In this document: positions 36,834-46,504 of the stretch, piece after piece | Layout: each line of letters starts with the position of its first letter | Position numbering within the stretch: position 1 is the stretch's first letter | Source: Vibrio sp. 10N.286.49.B1 | Lineage (GTDB): Bacteria; Pseudomonadota; Gammaproteobacteria; Enterobacterales; Vibrionaceae | Assembly (NCBI RefSeq): GCF_002873335.1 | Contig: NZ_MCUW01000008.1 | Location: 134,580 to 198,579, forward strand | Length of the DNA stretch: 64,000 nt | Reading direction: 5' to 3' | Position numbers and translations under genes: made by a program | The notes under the pieces: generated by a model | Told to the model about the DNA's origin: nothing | Databases searched by the model: none | The model's input: only the letters and a program-made list of their open reading frames with translations

Positions 36834-39671
36834 ATGAGCAAATGTGTCAATCCAAGCCGACGTACATTTATCAAGCAATGTGTCATTGGTGGTGTGACGG
36901 TTTATAGTGCACCTATGTTGTTCAATACCAGTGAAGCAGCACAAATAAGTATCAACGAATCCATTAAAAGCCACTGGAAGCTCGACGGCGAGCCTCAATA
37001 TCGAACAGATGCGATAGAAAAAGTGACCGGCCAAAAGATCTACGGTCGTGATTACCGAGCGCGTGATATTAGTGGTTGGCCCGATCAACAGCATTACGGA
37101 TATATACTCCGTGCAAACAAAGCCAACCATATCTTTGAAGGTTTTGACCTAAGCGGCTTACCTGATGACGCCCAACCTTATCGAGTTGTCACCCAAAAAG
37201 ACCTCGAACAGAACGAGCTTCGCCTTCCGGCTTATTACGGAAAAAATATGCTTCTAAAAGAAGGAAGCGCTCCCGACTACCTTGGCCATGAACTCGGCAT
37301 TTTACTCTTCGACTCATTTAGTAAATTTAAAAAAGCCAAGATTCGACTTCAATTTAATGACTCTGTTGTCAGTTATGGCGCAGAAGTCCCGTTAACCACA
37401 GCCAATCAAGATCCCTACGCAACATGGCGAATTGTTAGAGAGGAAAATGCGGACGGCCGACATGCTCAAGACGCTTTCTCAGTACTACAAGATGGCATGA
37501 TTTTTACCGGCGTAAAAGACCATAAGCCAGACTGGCCTAACGGCGATAAAGATAGTGAAAATAACACCGCTCGAGCGGTTTATTACGCTGATCGCATCAC
37601 AGATGATTTAAGCAAAAATGAAAACGACTGGCTTATCATCGACAAAGAATTTAACACTCAGTCTATCGAACCTATGATGTTTGAAGCGGAAGCTTTCAAT
37701 GGTTACCTCAACCATGAAACCCAGACGCTGCACGTTGTGATCACCACTCAATCTCCGCAAGATTTTCATGAGATGAGCGCTAAGATTTTATCGGAAAGCC
37801 CTCTCACCCAACAGATCAAAAACTTAGTCGTCCACTCGCCTTTCATCGGTGGTGGCTTTGGTGCCAAAGACCATACTATATTCCCCTACTACGGCGTGAT
37901 AGCAAGCTTGTTTGCCAAGGGACCACTTCGTATCGCCAACGATCGTTTTGAGCAATTTCAATCCGGCCTTAAACGTCACCCATTCGTCATTACAAACAAA
38001 CTGGCGTTCAATAAAAAGACCCACAAAATTGAAGCACTAAAATCTCATATGCTCGTCGATGGTGGTGGTCGGTTAAATTTTTCTTCATCCGTTACTATGG
38101 TAGGAGCAAGTGCGCTTCAAGGTATCTATTACATCCCTAGAAATGATATTGAAGCAGTTTGTTACCCCTCTCAAACCCCACATTGCGGTTCAATGCGCGG
38201 TTACGGAACGCTGCAATCTATGCCAACCATAGAATTAATGCTTAACGAAGCTGCCGAAGAATTAAAAATCGACCCTTTTACCATTCGTCGAGCGAATGCG
38301 ATGCAATCAGGCGACAAAAACACACAAGGCGCCATCCCCAATGGTGCCGCGCGTTATCATGAAATGCTTGATATGGCAGAACAACACCCAGTATGGGTTG
38401 ACCGCATTGCGAAGAAGAAAGCATTTGAACAAGATAATCCAAACCTGTTATACGGTGTTGGCTTTAGTATCGTAACCAAGGACTACGGTACTGGTGCCGC
38501 CTCACCTTCTGGGTCGGTAGAGATAACGCCTGAAGGAAAAGTCATCGTTCAATCTTGTTTTGTCGAAATGGGAACGGGAACCGATACGGCCCAAGGCGTG
38601 ATCACAAAAAAATATTTAGGCGTCTTAGCCGATAACGTTGTTGGTGGTGTTATTGAAGAATTTGAAGCAATGGAGCTTTTTGATACCCAAGACCCTTATT
38701 TAATGTCGCAAGATCACCAGGATGAAATGCAAAAGGATCCTCGTTGGACACCGGTTGTTCCAATGGCATCGTCAGCATCAATGTCTGCGTTTTATCAATC
38801 CCACGTTACTGAACAAGCAAGTCGTATCCTTTTTGAACAATCACTTTACCCAGCAGCGATTGCGATTTGGAGGGAGCAATTCTACAACGGTAGCTTAACC
38901 GAACCTGATTTTGACAACATTCTCGATGCCCGCTGGGTTGACGGTAAGTTAACGCTTCAAGGTTACCCTGGTATCCCGTTCAAAACACTAGCCATGAAAG
39001 CTCACGCTAACGGTTCAATTACCAGCGTAATGGTACATGGTTTCAATCGGTGGGCTTGGGCAAACTCTGCATTTGACCTTAATGGTAAACGTAGCACCTA
39101 CCCTATTGACGGTTTAGCAGTGAAGTACGGTATCAATGCAAAACCCTATGCGAAGAACAAATTTGGTTATCAAGTAATCGAAAGACGCGCCATTGATTAT
39201 CCGAAAGTACAACTCAACAATGCAATGGTGACCTATTACGCGCCCGCCGCAACGCTGGCCGAAATCGCGATAGATAAAGCCACTGGACACGTCAATATTT
39301 TAGAAACACACACTTGGTTAGAAGCCGGTCGAGTGATTGTGCCAGAACTTGTAGAAGGTCAAATAGAAGGTGGCCTAACTATGGGTGTAGGCCACACTTT
39401 ATATGAATATCTACCCGCAGATGAAACTGGCGCTGGTAACGGGACATGGAATCTTAACCGCTACCAAGTACCATTGGCGGCTCATATACCGGTATGGAAT
39501 ATGAAGCACACTATTTTGCCCCCACTGTCTGAGACAGATAACCCTAAGGGTATTGCCGAAGTTGTCATGGTGCCCGTTGTCGCCGCTTTGGTTGAGGCAA
39601 TCTATCAAGCAACAAACACGCGTTTTTACCACTTACCCGTCACACCACAAGATATCATGAAGGTAGTTTAA
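36834..39671 (+). CDS. Molybdenum hydroxylase large subunit (xanthine dehydrogenase/aldehyde oxidoreductase family)
   Basis: 945-residue molybdopterin-cytosine-dinucleotide subunit. The N-terminus has a twin-arginine signal, PSRRTFIKQCVIGG, so the folded enzyme is probably exported to the periplasm. Domains: an aldehyde oxidase a/b hammerhead-like region near the N-terminus; molybdenum-binding segments HSPFIGGGFGAKDH, MRGYGTLQSMP and SASMSAFYQSH; and the catalytic Glu909 in GIAEVVM. Strong RBS (AAGGGGGG). Substrate unknown: the family oxidises aldehydes, purines, nicotinate and other N-heterocycles. First gene of a five-gene overlapping operon. Confidence 0.92.
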   Translation: MSKCVNPSRRTFIKQCVIGGVTVYSAPMLFNTSEAAQISINESIKSHWKLDGEPQYRTDAIEKVTGQKIYGRDYRARDISGWPDQQHYGYILRANKANHIFEGFDLSGLPDDAQPYRVVTQKDLEQNELRLPAYYGKNMLLKEGSAPDYLGHELGILLFDSFSKFKKAKIRLQFNDSVVSYGAEVPLTTANQDPYATWRIVREENADGRHAQDAFSVLQDGMIFTGVKDHKPDWPNGDKDSENNTARAVYYADRITDDLSKNENDWLIIDKEFNTQSIEPMMFEAEAFNGYLNHETQTLHVVITTQSPQDFHEMSAKILSESPLTQQIKNLVVHSPFIGGGFGAKDHTIFPYYGVIASLFAKGPLRIANDRFEQFQSGLKRHPFVITNKLAFNKKTHKIEALKSHMLVDGGGRLNFSSSVTMVGASALQGIYYIPRNDIEAVCYPSQTPHCGSMRGYGTLQSMPTIELMLNEAAEELKIDPFTIRRANAMQSGDKNTQGAIPNGAARYHEMLDMAEQHPVWVDRIAKKKAFEQDNPNLLYGVGFSIVTKDYGTGAASPSGSVEITPEGKVIVQSCFVEMGTGTDTAQGVITKKYLGVLADNVVGGVIEEFEAMELFDTQDPYLMSQDHQDEMQKDPRWTPVVPMASSASMSAFYQSHVTEQASRILFEQSLYPAAIAIWREQFYNGSLTEPDFDNILDARWVDGKLTLQGYPGIPFKTLAMKAHANGSITSVMVHGFNRWAWANSAFDLNGKRSTYPIDGLAVKYGINAKPYAKNKFGYQVIERRAIDYPKVQLNNAMVTYYAPAATLAEIAIDKATGHVNILETHTWLEAGRVIVPELVEGQIEGGLTMGVGHTLYEYLPADETGAGNGTWNLNRYQVPLAAHIPVWNMKHTILPPLSETDNPKGIAEVVMVPVVAALVEAIYQATNTRFYHLPVTPQDIMKVV

Positions 39672-40204
39672 TGATGGCATCGATTATTCTCACTATAAAC
39701 AACAAAATTTATGGACCACTCGACATAGATCCAGAAATCACTATGTTGGAGTTTCTTCATGAATATCTGAACCTTACTGGAACTAAGTTTGGTTGTGGTC
39801 AGGGCGTTTGTTCAGCATGCGTTATTATTCAAGATAACGAAGATGGCACCTCTGAAACGCATAAAACATGCATCACCAATGCTGTTGGGTTTAATGGCAA
39901 AACGCTTCGTACCATAGAAGGTCATGCTGAACGGGACAACAAAGGAGAGGTTATCGCCCTTCACCCTGTTCAAGAATCCTTGATCAAAGGTTTTGCTTTC
40001 CAGTGCGGGTGGTGTACATCCGGTTTTACTAACCATACTATCGCCCTTATTGAAGAGCTAAAACGTAACCCTATTCCCGTTGAAGAGATTGAAGAAAAAA
40101 TCCAAGACACATTAGGTGAACATGTTTGTCGTTGTACTGGTTACGTAAAATACTATGCCGCGGTTAAGGAAGCGATTCTCAACACGGAAGGAGCGACCCG
40201 ATGA
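39671..40204 (+). CDS. 2Fe-2S subunit of the molybdenum hydroxylase
   Basis: 177 residues. An N-terminal plant-type ferredoxin cluster (GCGQGVCSACVI plus a later Cys in TCIT) and a C-terminal second cluster (QCGWCTSGF and HVCRCTGY) are the two [2Fe-2S] sites of the family's small subunit. Lacks its own signal, so it is probably exported in complex with the Tat-bearing large subunit. Its ATG overlaps the previous stop by one base (TAATG), indicating translational coupling. Confidence 0.95.
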   Translation: MMASIILTINNKIYGPLDIDPEITMLEFLHEYLNLTGTKFGCGQGVCSACVIIQDNEDGTSETHKTCITNAVGFNGKTLRTIEGHAERDNKGEVIALHPVQESLIKGFAFQCGWCTSGFTNHTIALIEELKRNPIPVEEIEEKIQDTLGEHVCRCTGYVKYYAAVKEAILNTEGATR

Positions 40205-41427
40205 ACATAAAAACACTCACGTGCTTGATCGGTACGTTTGGTCTGACTCAGCACGCTATTGCCAATACGAATGAGCAGATAGAAAAAGGTAAATACCTAG
40301 CCGAGATGAGTGACTGTTACGCTTGCCATACCATTGAAGGCGGTGAACCTTATGGTGGCGGACTTCCTTTTGTTACCCCTTTTGGTACGGTCTATTCTAC
40401 AAACATTACCCCCAATTCCGATGAAGGGATTGGGCATTACTCCTATCAAGATTTTTATGACGCGCTTCACAATGGTGGGGCGCCAGGTGGTCACCTTTAC
40501 CCCGCTATGCCATATACATCATTCACAGGCATTAATGATGACGATACCCAAGCGCTCTTTGCGTACTTTCAAAGTATTAAACCATCAAGTCAGCCCAATA
40601 AAGACAATGACATGATGTTCCCTGCTAATCTTCGTTTCGGCCTAAATGCTTGGGACATTCTGAACCTAGAAGACGTGGATTACAGCCCAGTAGCGGGCAA
40701 AAGTGCTGAGTGGAATCGTGGGAACTACATTGTGAACACCTTCGGTCACTGTGGTGAATGTCATACGCCGCGAAACATCATGATGGGCATGGATTCTGAG
40801 CGTCACTTGCAAGGTGCAATGATTGGGTCGGTATTCGCTCCAAACATTACGCCGGCGTACCTGAATCAACAAGGTTGGAGCACCCAAGATATAAAAGACA
40901 TGTTACTGCACGGTTATTCGAGAAAAGGTACCGTTGTCGGTGAGATGTACGAGGCTATTTTTCATAGTTTGAGTAAGTTTGATGAAGACGATTTAAATGC
41001 GGCCGCCATTTATTTATTAGATTCAGACAATAACGTTGAAGGCAAAGCACTTACCTTCCGTCCCGATAACGCACAAAGTGAAGGACGTGAACTGTACCAG
41101 GCCTTTTGCGCCAATTGTCACGGCCATGAAGGTCAAGGTAAACCGAACTACGCGCCGAGTATGCAAGGGAACGGCACCCTGTCTCAAGACAATCACTTTA
41201 ATAGTGTCAGTGCAATTTTATACGGTATCAAACCTCAATATTACACACCAACCAATGCGTTCTTCACCATGCCAGGTTACGACAAGCAATTAAGTGATGA
41301 GGACCTTATGCATTTACTCAATTACTTAACCGCGACCTACACAGAAAATAGCGCTCAGCTCAGTGTGGAGCAAACCAAAGAAATAAGAACATCCGTGATG
41401 GAGAGCCAAGAAAATGCAACTCACTGA
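40201..41427 (+). CDS. Tri-haem cytochrome c electron acceptor
   Basis: 408 residues with a Sec signal (MNIKTLTCLIGTFGLTQHAIA) and three CxxCH haem sites: CYACH, CGECH and CANCH. This is the layout of the cytochrome subunit of periplasmic alcohol/aldehyde and nicotinate dehydrogenases, which passes electrons from the Fe-S subunit to quinone or a terminal oxidase. Overlaps the previous gene by four bases. Replaces the FAD subunit of classical xanthine dehydrogenase; no FAD subunit gene is present. Confidence 0.94.
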   Translation: MNIKTLTCLIGTFGLTQHAIANTNEQIEKGKYLAEMSDCYACHTIEGGEPYGGGLPFVTPFGTVYSTNITPNSDEGIGHYSYQDFYDALHNGGAPGGHLYPAMPYTSFTGINDDDTQALFAYFQSIKPSSQPNKDNDMMFPANLRFGLNAWDILNLEDVDYSPVAGKSAEWNRGNYIVNTFGHCGECHTPRNIMMGMDSERHLQGAMIGSVFAPNITPAYLNQQGWSTQDIKDMLLHGYSRKGTVVGEMYEAIFHSLSKFDEDDLNAAAIYLLDSDNNVEGKALTFRPDNAQSEGRELYQAFCANCHGHEGQGKPNYAPSMQGNGTLSQDNHFNSVSAILYGIKPQYYTPTNAFFTMPGYDKQLSDEDLMHLLNYLTATYTENSAQLSVEQTKEIRTSVMESQENATH

Positions 41428-42382
41428 TCTACACATATTGCGTGACATTCAAGGGTGGATGCAACATCGTGATAGCTTTTGGTTGTGCACGATTTTGGGT
41501 ACGTATGGCTCGTCTCCCCGGCCTGTCGGTTCTTTGTTTGCTTGGAATGGTTCGCAAAGGCTTGGTTCAATTTCTGGTGGGTGCCTAGAAGATGCTTTTA
41601 TTCAAAAATTAGAATGTGGTTTTATCAAGCACTTCCCGCAGGTCACGACTTACGGAAAGGATCTTGTTGATAACGATATCACCATCGAGCTACCCTGTGG
41701 TGGAAGCATTAAATTACTGGTTGAGCATTATACTCCTAGTCACTACCATTTATTAAACACGTTTATAGACAGTGCCAATCAAAAGCGTCCTTTCCATAAG
41801 GTTATTGACTTACACAATGGTGATATTCATTACCATGATGACACTGATGTGTTGTCTCAACAGTCTGAGCCGAGCGAACAAATCATCCACATACATTATC
41901 AACAAGTCACCCAATTGTTAATTCTCGGCATCAGCCAAGTCAGTGAATGGGTCGCAAAACTTGGCCTAATGGCGGGTTTCTGTGTGAAAATTTGTGATAT
42001 GCGTGAAGAACTTGCACAAAGCTGGAATGTCCCTGCCACCGAGCAGTACGAAGCGGTAGAAGTCACCTGGAGAAGCCCAGATTTATTTGTTGAAGAGCAC
42101 ATCACCGATAATACTGCAGTCTTAGCGTTAGCACACGACCCTAGAATCGATGATTTAGGTCTAATGGCAGCCTTGGAACTGAACCCTTTTTATGTAGGCG
42201 CAATGGGTTCAAAACTCACGACACAAAAAAGAATCAAGCGGTTGGAGGGCGTTGGTGGCATCCGTAAAGAAGATATGAAAAAACTAAAAGCGCCCATCGG
42301 ACTTGCCATCAATAGCAAAACACCATTTGAAATCGCAATATCTGTCATTGCGGATATCATTGCGACTAAAAATAGTGGTTAA
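41414..42382 (+). CDS. XdhC/CoxF-family molybdenum hydroxylase maturation protein
   Basis: 322 residues. The N-terminal XdhC/CoxI domain contains GSSPRPVGSLFAW and GSISGGCLEDAF; the C-terminal Rossmann domain ends GAMGSKLTTQKRIKRL and KAPIGLAINSKTPFEIAISVIADIIA. XdhC proteins bind the molybdenum cofactor, assist its sulfuration and insert it into the target enzyme. Overlaps the cytochrome gene by 14 bp. Cytosolic. Confidence 0.93.
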   Translation: MQLTDLHILRDIQGWMQHRDSFWLCTILGTYGSSPRPVGSLFAWNGSQRLGSISGGCLEDAFIQKLECGFIKHFPQVTTYGKDLVDNDITIELPCGGSIKLLVEHYTPSHYHLLNTFIDSANQKRPFHKVIDLHNGDIHYHDDTDVLSQQSEPSEQIIHIHYQQVTQLLILGISQVSEWVAKLGLMAGFCVKICDMREELAQSWNVPATEQYEAVEVTWRSPDLFVEEHITDNTAVLALAHDPRIDDLGLMAALELNPFYVGAMGSKLTTQKRIKRLEGVGGIRKEDMKKLKAPIGLAINSKTPFEIAISVIADIIATKNSG

Positions 42383-42384
42383 AT

Positions 42385-43002
42385 ATGGAGACCATTGCCT
42401 TATTGCTTGCTGCTGGGAATAGCCAGCGTTTTGGTGAAGACAAGCGCTTTATAGGTGTACCTCCTCTTCTCTCGAGAACACTCGTGTCTTTGTATTCCAC
42501 CTTCGACCGTATCGTCATGGTTCATAAAGAAAACGACGACTTATCATCTATTAACATTGATAATACGAAGGTCATATTAGTCTCCCATGACAATACTCAT
42601 GACCCAAGTTTAGGCGCATCAATCGCAAAAGGAATAAAGGCGATATTCAGTGTCGACAATCCACCCGTATTTTGCGCGGTTTTCCTCGCAGACATGCCTT
42701 TTATCCGCGCCACAACCTTAACTAATCTCGTTCGTTTTACACAGGATAAGTACGGCGAATCTTTAGAAAAAACTGTCATTTGCCGCCCTCGTTTTGAAAG
42801 TCAGGCTGGACACCCTGTTATTTTTTCCAGTGCGCTATTCGAAGCATTGTCACAGCTGACGGGGGAAGAAGGGGCAAAAAGCATCATCAAACAATACAAT
42901 ACACATTATTATGAATTCGAATGTGATGATTTAGGCGTATGTACTGATATCGATACACTAGAAGCAGCAGAGTTACACGGTCTTATAAAGAGTACCGTGT
43001 AA
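42385..43002 (+). CDS. MobA-like NTP transferase (molybdenum cofactor cytidylyltransferase, MocA type)
   Basis: 205 residues with the nucleotidyltransferase start LLLAAGNSQRFGEDKRF and CAVFLADMPFI (metal-binding Asp), then RPRFESQAGHPVIF. In this context it probably adds CMP to molybdopterin, giving the MCD cofactor used by this enzyme family. Last gene of the operon, starting two bases after the previous stop. MobA (GMP) activity is less likely because xanthine-dehydrogenase-type enzymes use MCD. Confidence 0.88.
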   Translation: METIALLLAAGNSQRFGEDKRFIGVPPLLSRTLVSLYSTFDRIVMVHKENDDLSSINIDNTKVILVSHDNTHDPSLGASIAKGIKAIFSVDNPPVFCAVFLADMPFIRATTLTNLVRFTQDKYGESLEKTVICRPRFESQAGHPVIFSSALFEALSQLTGEEGAKSIIKQYNTHYYEFECDDLGVCTDIDTLEAAELHGLIKSTV

Positions 43003-43040
43003 CTCTGGATACGTGCGAGTGATAAAATACTCGAACGAGC

Positions 43041-43072
43041 AAATCAAGCAATCAAGCAATCAAGCAATCAAG
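43041..43072. repeat. Octanucleotide tandem repeat (about four copies)
   Basis: AAATCAAG followed by three perfect CAATCAAG units, ending one base before the stop codon of the minus-strand outer-membrane protein gene. Eight-base microsatellite. Confidence 0.85.
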
Positions 43073-43073
43073 A

Positions 43074-43793
43074 TTAAAAGTAGTAACTGGCTTGTAACCA
43101 ACCAACCGTATCGGCTTTATTAACTTGGCTAGAACCTTGACGTACCTTGTACTCGGCTGTGTATTCGACTTTAAATCCAAGTGATACGCTGTCAGACACC
43201 ATATAACCACCACCCACTTCAACTTGTGGCACATTTGCACTTGTTTCTTTAATATGTGTCACTTTCGGGTTCGCATAGAGCCAGTGGCCAGCATCAAACC
43301 CGTACATCGCATAAATGCCCCCTTGGTAGAGCACTGAGCCGTCTTTAATATCACCATTTTCACCAGATGTAGGTTGTGGCGTGCCAAAGTCTGTATAGCC
43401 AAGTGACAGCATAGGGAAAATCATAACGTTATCGTTTAACGGAATTTTATAGATTAAACCAGCCAATGCCGTTGTGCTCGACTTACTACCCATTTCACCC
43501 AACACGTCCACCGATACACCTAATCCGTCGGTAACATGGAAATATCTGGCACGGTAACCTGTAGTATCGCGGCGGATATTCTTATTGTCGACCGTCACGT
43601 CCAATTGGAAAATATTCGCGCCGAAACCAACCATACTATTAACTTGCGTTTTATCTCCACTCGTCGATACACCGAGCGTTGAAAACGAAGCAGTAGGATC
43701 ACCATAGTTAATATCTTCTGCGTTTTCTGCTTCAGCCGCGACTGAGCCGAACGTGATTGCGGTTAATGCGATGGCTAAAATTGATTTTTTCAC
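43074..43793 (-). CDS. Outer-membrane beta-barrel protein
   Basis: 239 residues: signal peptide (ending GSVAAEAE) followed by alternating hydrophobic/polar strands such as KTQVNSMVGFGANIFQLDVTV and VSLGFKVEYTAEYKV, with a C-terminal strand ending WLQASYYF. The terminal Phe is the usual BAM recognition residue. Size suggests an 8-10 stranded barrel. Not enough similarity visible to name a family. Convergent with the molybdenum operon. Confidence 0.75.
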   Translation of the reverse strand: MKKSILAIALTAITFGSVAAEAENAEDINYGDPTASFSTLGVSTSGDKTQVNSMVGFGANIFQLDVTVDNKNIRRDTTGYRARYFHVTDGLGVSVDVLGEMGSKSSTTALAGLIYKIPLNDNVMIFPMLSLGYTDFGTPQPTSGENGDIKDGSVLYQGGIYAMYGFDAGHWLYANPKVTHIKETSANVPQVEVGGGYMVSDSVSLGFKVEYTAEYKVRQGSSQVNKADTVGWLQASYYF

Positions 43794-44229
43794 GGTACTA
43801 CCTCTAATAGAATATCTTTTTGTCCCTTTAAGTTCTCACCAACATCCTTGGCTCTGGCATGAACAATACATTGCCCGAAAGAATACTTGAAAACAGGTAT
43901 CAACTAGATATCGAATAGGTAGGAGGATAAACTCAGACCGAATGGCAGTAAGCACACCTTCATATATCGAAATTTCGATTGGAAGGCTTCAGTGCTTTCT
44001 TTATATTTAGGCGTAAAGTCAATCAGAGAGGTAATAAGAAACGATCGCTGAATCGCTATCGATTAAATAGAAGCGTGGTTAAGAGTAACTTGCCCTGAGA
44101 GAGCAAGCTATCGGTCAACGTTGTTGTGTATCGATAGCTTTTGGATATCAATAGCTTGAAAGGTTCGTGGACGCAATTTAGATGACAAGCTCGTGCTTTA
44201 CGAGCAAAGCAATAAACAGCTTTGTTCCA
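43794..44229. other. Gene-free stretch with a hairpin
   Basis: Holds a possible hairpin AAGCTATCG / CGATAGCTT (44105-44140) but no T tract and no coding frame. Confidence 0.45.
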
Positions 44230-44625
44230 TTAGGAACTAAATTCATTTAGCGCTGCGATTGCCAATTCTGCTTTCTCTGATTGAACGAAAATATGGTCGT
44301 GGTAATACGCCGCCATTACGTTCGCGCTAATACCTTTTGAAGCAAGTTTGGTCGCTACTGCAGCGGTAAGCCCTACCGCTTCTAAGCTCGAATGAACCGT
44401 CAGCGTGATCTGGCGAAATAAACCATCAAACTCAAGCCCAGCCGACTCGGCGTCTTCTTTTTTCAATACAAGGGTGAGCCCTTCCGTTTCCACAAACGTC
44501 GCGATGACAGGCAGCGCATTGTAATCGTCCAATTGACGGGAAACCGTGCAAAAAACCATTTCACCAGGTTGAAGCTCTGGTTTCATTGAGCATAAGAGTT
44601 TATCTATATCCGTTATACCTGCCAT
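44230..44625 (-). CDS. ACT-domain protein (DUF2241 type)
   Basis: 131 residues with two ACT-like halves: LQPGEMVFCTVSRQL...GLTLVLKKEDAESAGL and ITLTVHSSLEAVGLTAAVATKLASKGISANVMAAYYHDHIFV. Stand-alone ACT proteins of this type probably sense small ligands such as amino acids; no enzyme domain is attached. Monocistronic. Confidence 0.85.
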   Translation of the reverse strand: MAGITDIDKLLCSMKPELQPGEMVFCTVSRQLDDYNALPVIATFVETEGLTLVLKKEDAESAGLEFDGLFRQITLTVHSSLEAVGLTAAVATKLASKGISANVMAAYYHDHIFVQSEKAELAIAALNEFSS

Positions 44626-44799
44626 TTAAGATGTCCATTTTATCTTTCGTTATATCGAATATAAATGAAATACCTATCCGTGCAAGGTTTTGCTCACAGC
44701 GTAATGCTCATAGCGAAATATATAGTTGAAACCGAAGTATACCGCCCCATTCAATATGCAGCTTATATACCAACAAGCGTTCCAAACCGTGGGCACACA

Positions 44800-45207
44800 T
44801 TAAGCGCCTAGCAGCGGTAAATGCTTCACCTTATGATAGGTCATCGCCAACATGAAACAATGAACTAACCGAGGATCTTTCACCCAAGTGTCAATGGGCA
44901 CTTTAATCGAGCGATTATTCTGGAAATCAAGACCATGACCATAGAGCTCTCGGAACGTGGCCACCAGCTTAGTTTGACAGTGAAAACAGACGTAACAATT
45001 TTCGGGGTCTTCTGGCTTCCAATTAAGACGAATCGGGCTTCCTGACGAGACACTGTAACTTAATTCGTGCCACTTTAAGGATTCTTTTACTGGCCCTACC
45101 TCAAGCTCGACCGCGACATCAAAAATGACTTGGCGTAGCGCCTCTATGCAGCGACGTGCAGCATCCGGGTAGCTATCAAGCTTGGACTGAACATCCGTGT
45201 TTATCAT
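44800..45207 (-). CDS. DUF1801 domain protein
   Basis: 135 residues of the YdhG/DUF1801 fold: LDSYPDAARRCIEALRQVIFDVA, then VKESLKWHELSYSV and ENCYVCFHCQTKLVATFRELYG. No catalytic residues are assigned in the family. Cytosolic. About 40 bp downstream of the SnoaL-like gene on the same strand, so they may be co-transcribed. Confidence 0.8.
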   Translation of the reverse strand: MINTDVQSKLDSYPDAARRCIEALRQVIFDVAVELEVGPVKESLKWHELSYSVSSGSPIRLNWKPEDPENCYVCFHCQTKLVATFRELYGHGLDFQNNRSIKVPIDTWVKDPRLVHCFMLAMTYHKVKHLPLLGA

Positions 45208-45250
45208 CTTGTTGTCACTCGTACATTATAACGTGTATAAGGCCAGTCTA

Positions 45251-45634
45251 TTAAAACATCGTATTGTTGTTTTCAGATTCCAGAGGAACACCTTGAATCG
45301 AGTCCCAATGTTCAACTATTTTTCCGTCATTATCAAAACGAAAAAAATCCATCGTGACGTACTCATCTCCACCAGGCCAACATTGTCGTGTATGCAGCGC
45401 AACAAGATTGCCCTCTCCGATCACCCTTAGAAACTCGATACTCTTGTTTGGGAACTCTAAGGACATTCGTGTGAAATAGTCGATAAAGCCCTGCTTGCCA
45501 TCGATAACAAGCGGGTTATGTTGAATGTACTCGTCTCCGACATAACGCTGCACCGCTTTTTTGGGATCGCCTAAATACGCCGTCTGATAAAACTCAACCG
45601 CGTGCTTTTTATTTTGTTCTAATTGGTTATTCAT
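45251..45634 (-). CDS. SnoaL/NTF2-like protein
   Basis: 127 residues of the SnoaL-like polyketide-cyclase fold: AVEFYQTAYLGDPKKAVQRYVGDEYIQHNPLVIDGKQGF, then VALHTRQCWPGGDEYVTMDFFRFDNDGKIVEHWDSIQ. The conserved QHNP and EHWD segments are typical. I start at Met 45634 behind a GAGG box; the longer start at 45679 adds a non-homologous MASVVRDLFDRKRPG. Substrate unknown. Confidence 0.83.
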   Translation of the reverse strand: MNNQLEQNKKHAVEFYQTAYLGDPKKAVQRYVGDEYIQHNPLVIDGKQGFIDYFTRMSLEFPNKSIEFLRVIGEGNLVALHTRQCWPGGDEYVTMDFFRFDNDGKIVEHWDSIQGVPLESENNNTMF

Positions 45635-45808
45635 GCCAGGCCTCTTTCTATCAAACAGATCTCTTACAACCGATGCCAATGTCCCATATTTTAGATACTA
45701 GAATAGGTTTCAGCCAGCCGAGTAGCTCAAGAGTTAGATTTATAGAGAGTTGTACATTATCTATGTCGTCAATTGCGTTGCGTTCAACAGATTGTAAACA
45801 CGAACAAA

Positions 45809-46504
45809 TTAACCCGTCACAGTAAACGACGCCACTTCCCGCTCAGTTAGGTAGCGCCATTCACCAGCTCCAACATCTAACTCAACATCACCAATTTTTT
45901 CTCGATGCAATGCTATGACTTTATTACCAACCGCGGAAAACATGCGCTTTACCTGATGAAATTTACCTTCTGTAATCGTCAGGCGAACATCGCATGAGCT
46001 AATCGCCTCTAACTTCGCTGGCTTAGTGAGGGTGTCCTCGCCTTGCAATTGAATCCCAGTAACAAAACGTTCTTCAGCATCGAGCGCAATAGGTCTTAAC
46101 AACTTTACACGGTACACTTTTTCACACTGTTTCGAAGGAGTAATAATGTTGAACGACCACCTGCCGTCGTCGGTAATCAGCACCAAACCAGTGGTATCAG
46201 CATCTAAGCGACCTGCGATGTGGAGTTCTTGTTTATTTTCAACATCAATTTGATTAAACAACGATGGGTAAACTTCATCAATGTTCGAGCAGATAGTATC
46301 TGCAGTTTTATGCATCACAATATAACGAAACGGACGACAAGTAAGGCGCTCGCCGCGAAGTGTTACGACATTATTTTTATGTACCTGACTCCGCTCACTA
46401 TATTCTGGCGCACCATTAACGGACACGTCACCCGACGTAATAACGGCAAGCGCTTCCGCGCGAGTGAGCAACGTACTTTTACATACAAATTTGTCTAATC
46501 TCAT
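45809..46504 (-). CDS. rsuA: 16S rRNA pseudouridine synthase RsuA-type
   Basis: 231 residues. An N-terminal S4 RNA-binding domain (MRLDKFVCKSTLLTRAEALAVITSGDVSVNG) is followed by the RsuA/RluE catalytic domain with GRLDADTTGLVLITDDG (catalytic Asp) and KCEKVYRVKL-like and EGKFHQVKRMFSAVGN segments. RsuA makes pseudouridine 516 in 16S rRNA. Length fits RsuA (231 in E. coli). The related RluE/RluF cannot be fully excluded, but the S4 domain excludes RluE. Confidence 0.9.
   Translation of the reverse strand: MRLDKFVCKSTLLTRAEALAVITSGDVSVNGAPEYSERSQVHKNNVVTLRGERLTCRPFRYIVMHKTADTICSNIDEVYPSLFNQIDVENKQELHIAGRLDADTTGLVLITDDGRWSFNIITPSKQCEKVYRVKLLRPIALDAEERFVTGIQLQGEDTLTKPAKLEAISSCDVRLTITEGKFHQVKRMFSAVGNKVIALHREKIGDVELDVGAGEWRYLTEREVASFTVTG

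Noticed and set aside
43041..43072. CRISPR-like short repeat
   Set aside because: Units are 8 bp without spacers; a microsatellite, not a CRISPR array.
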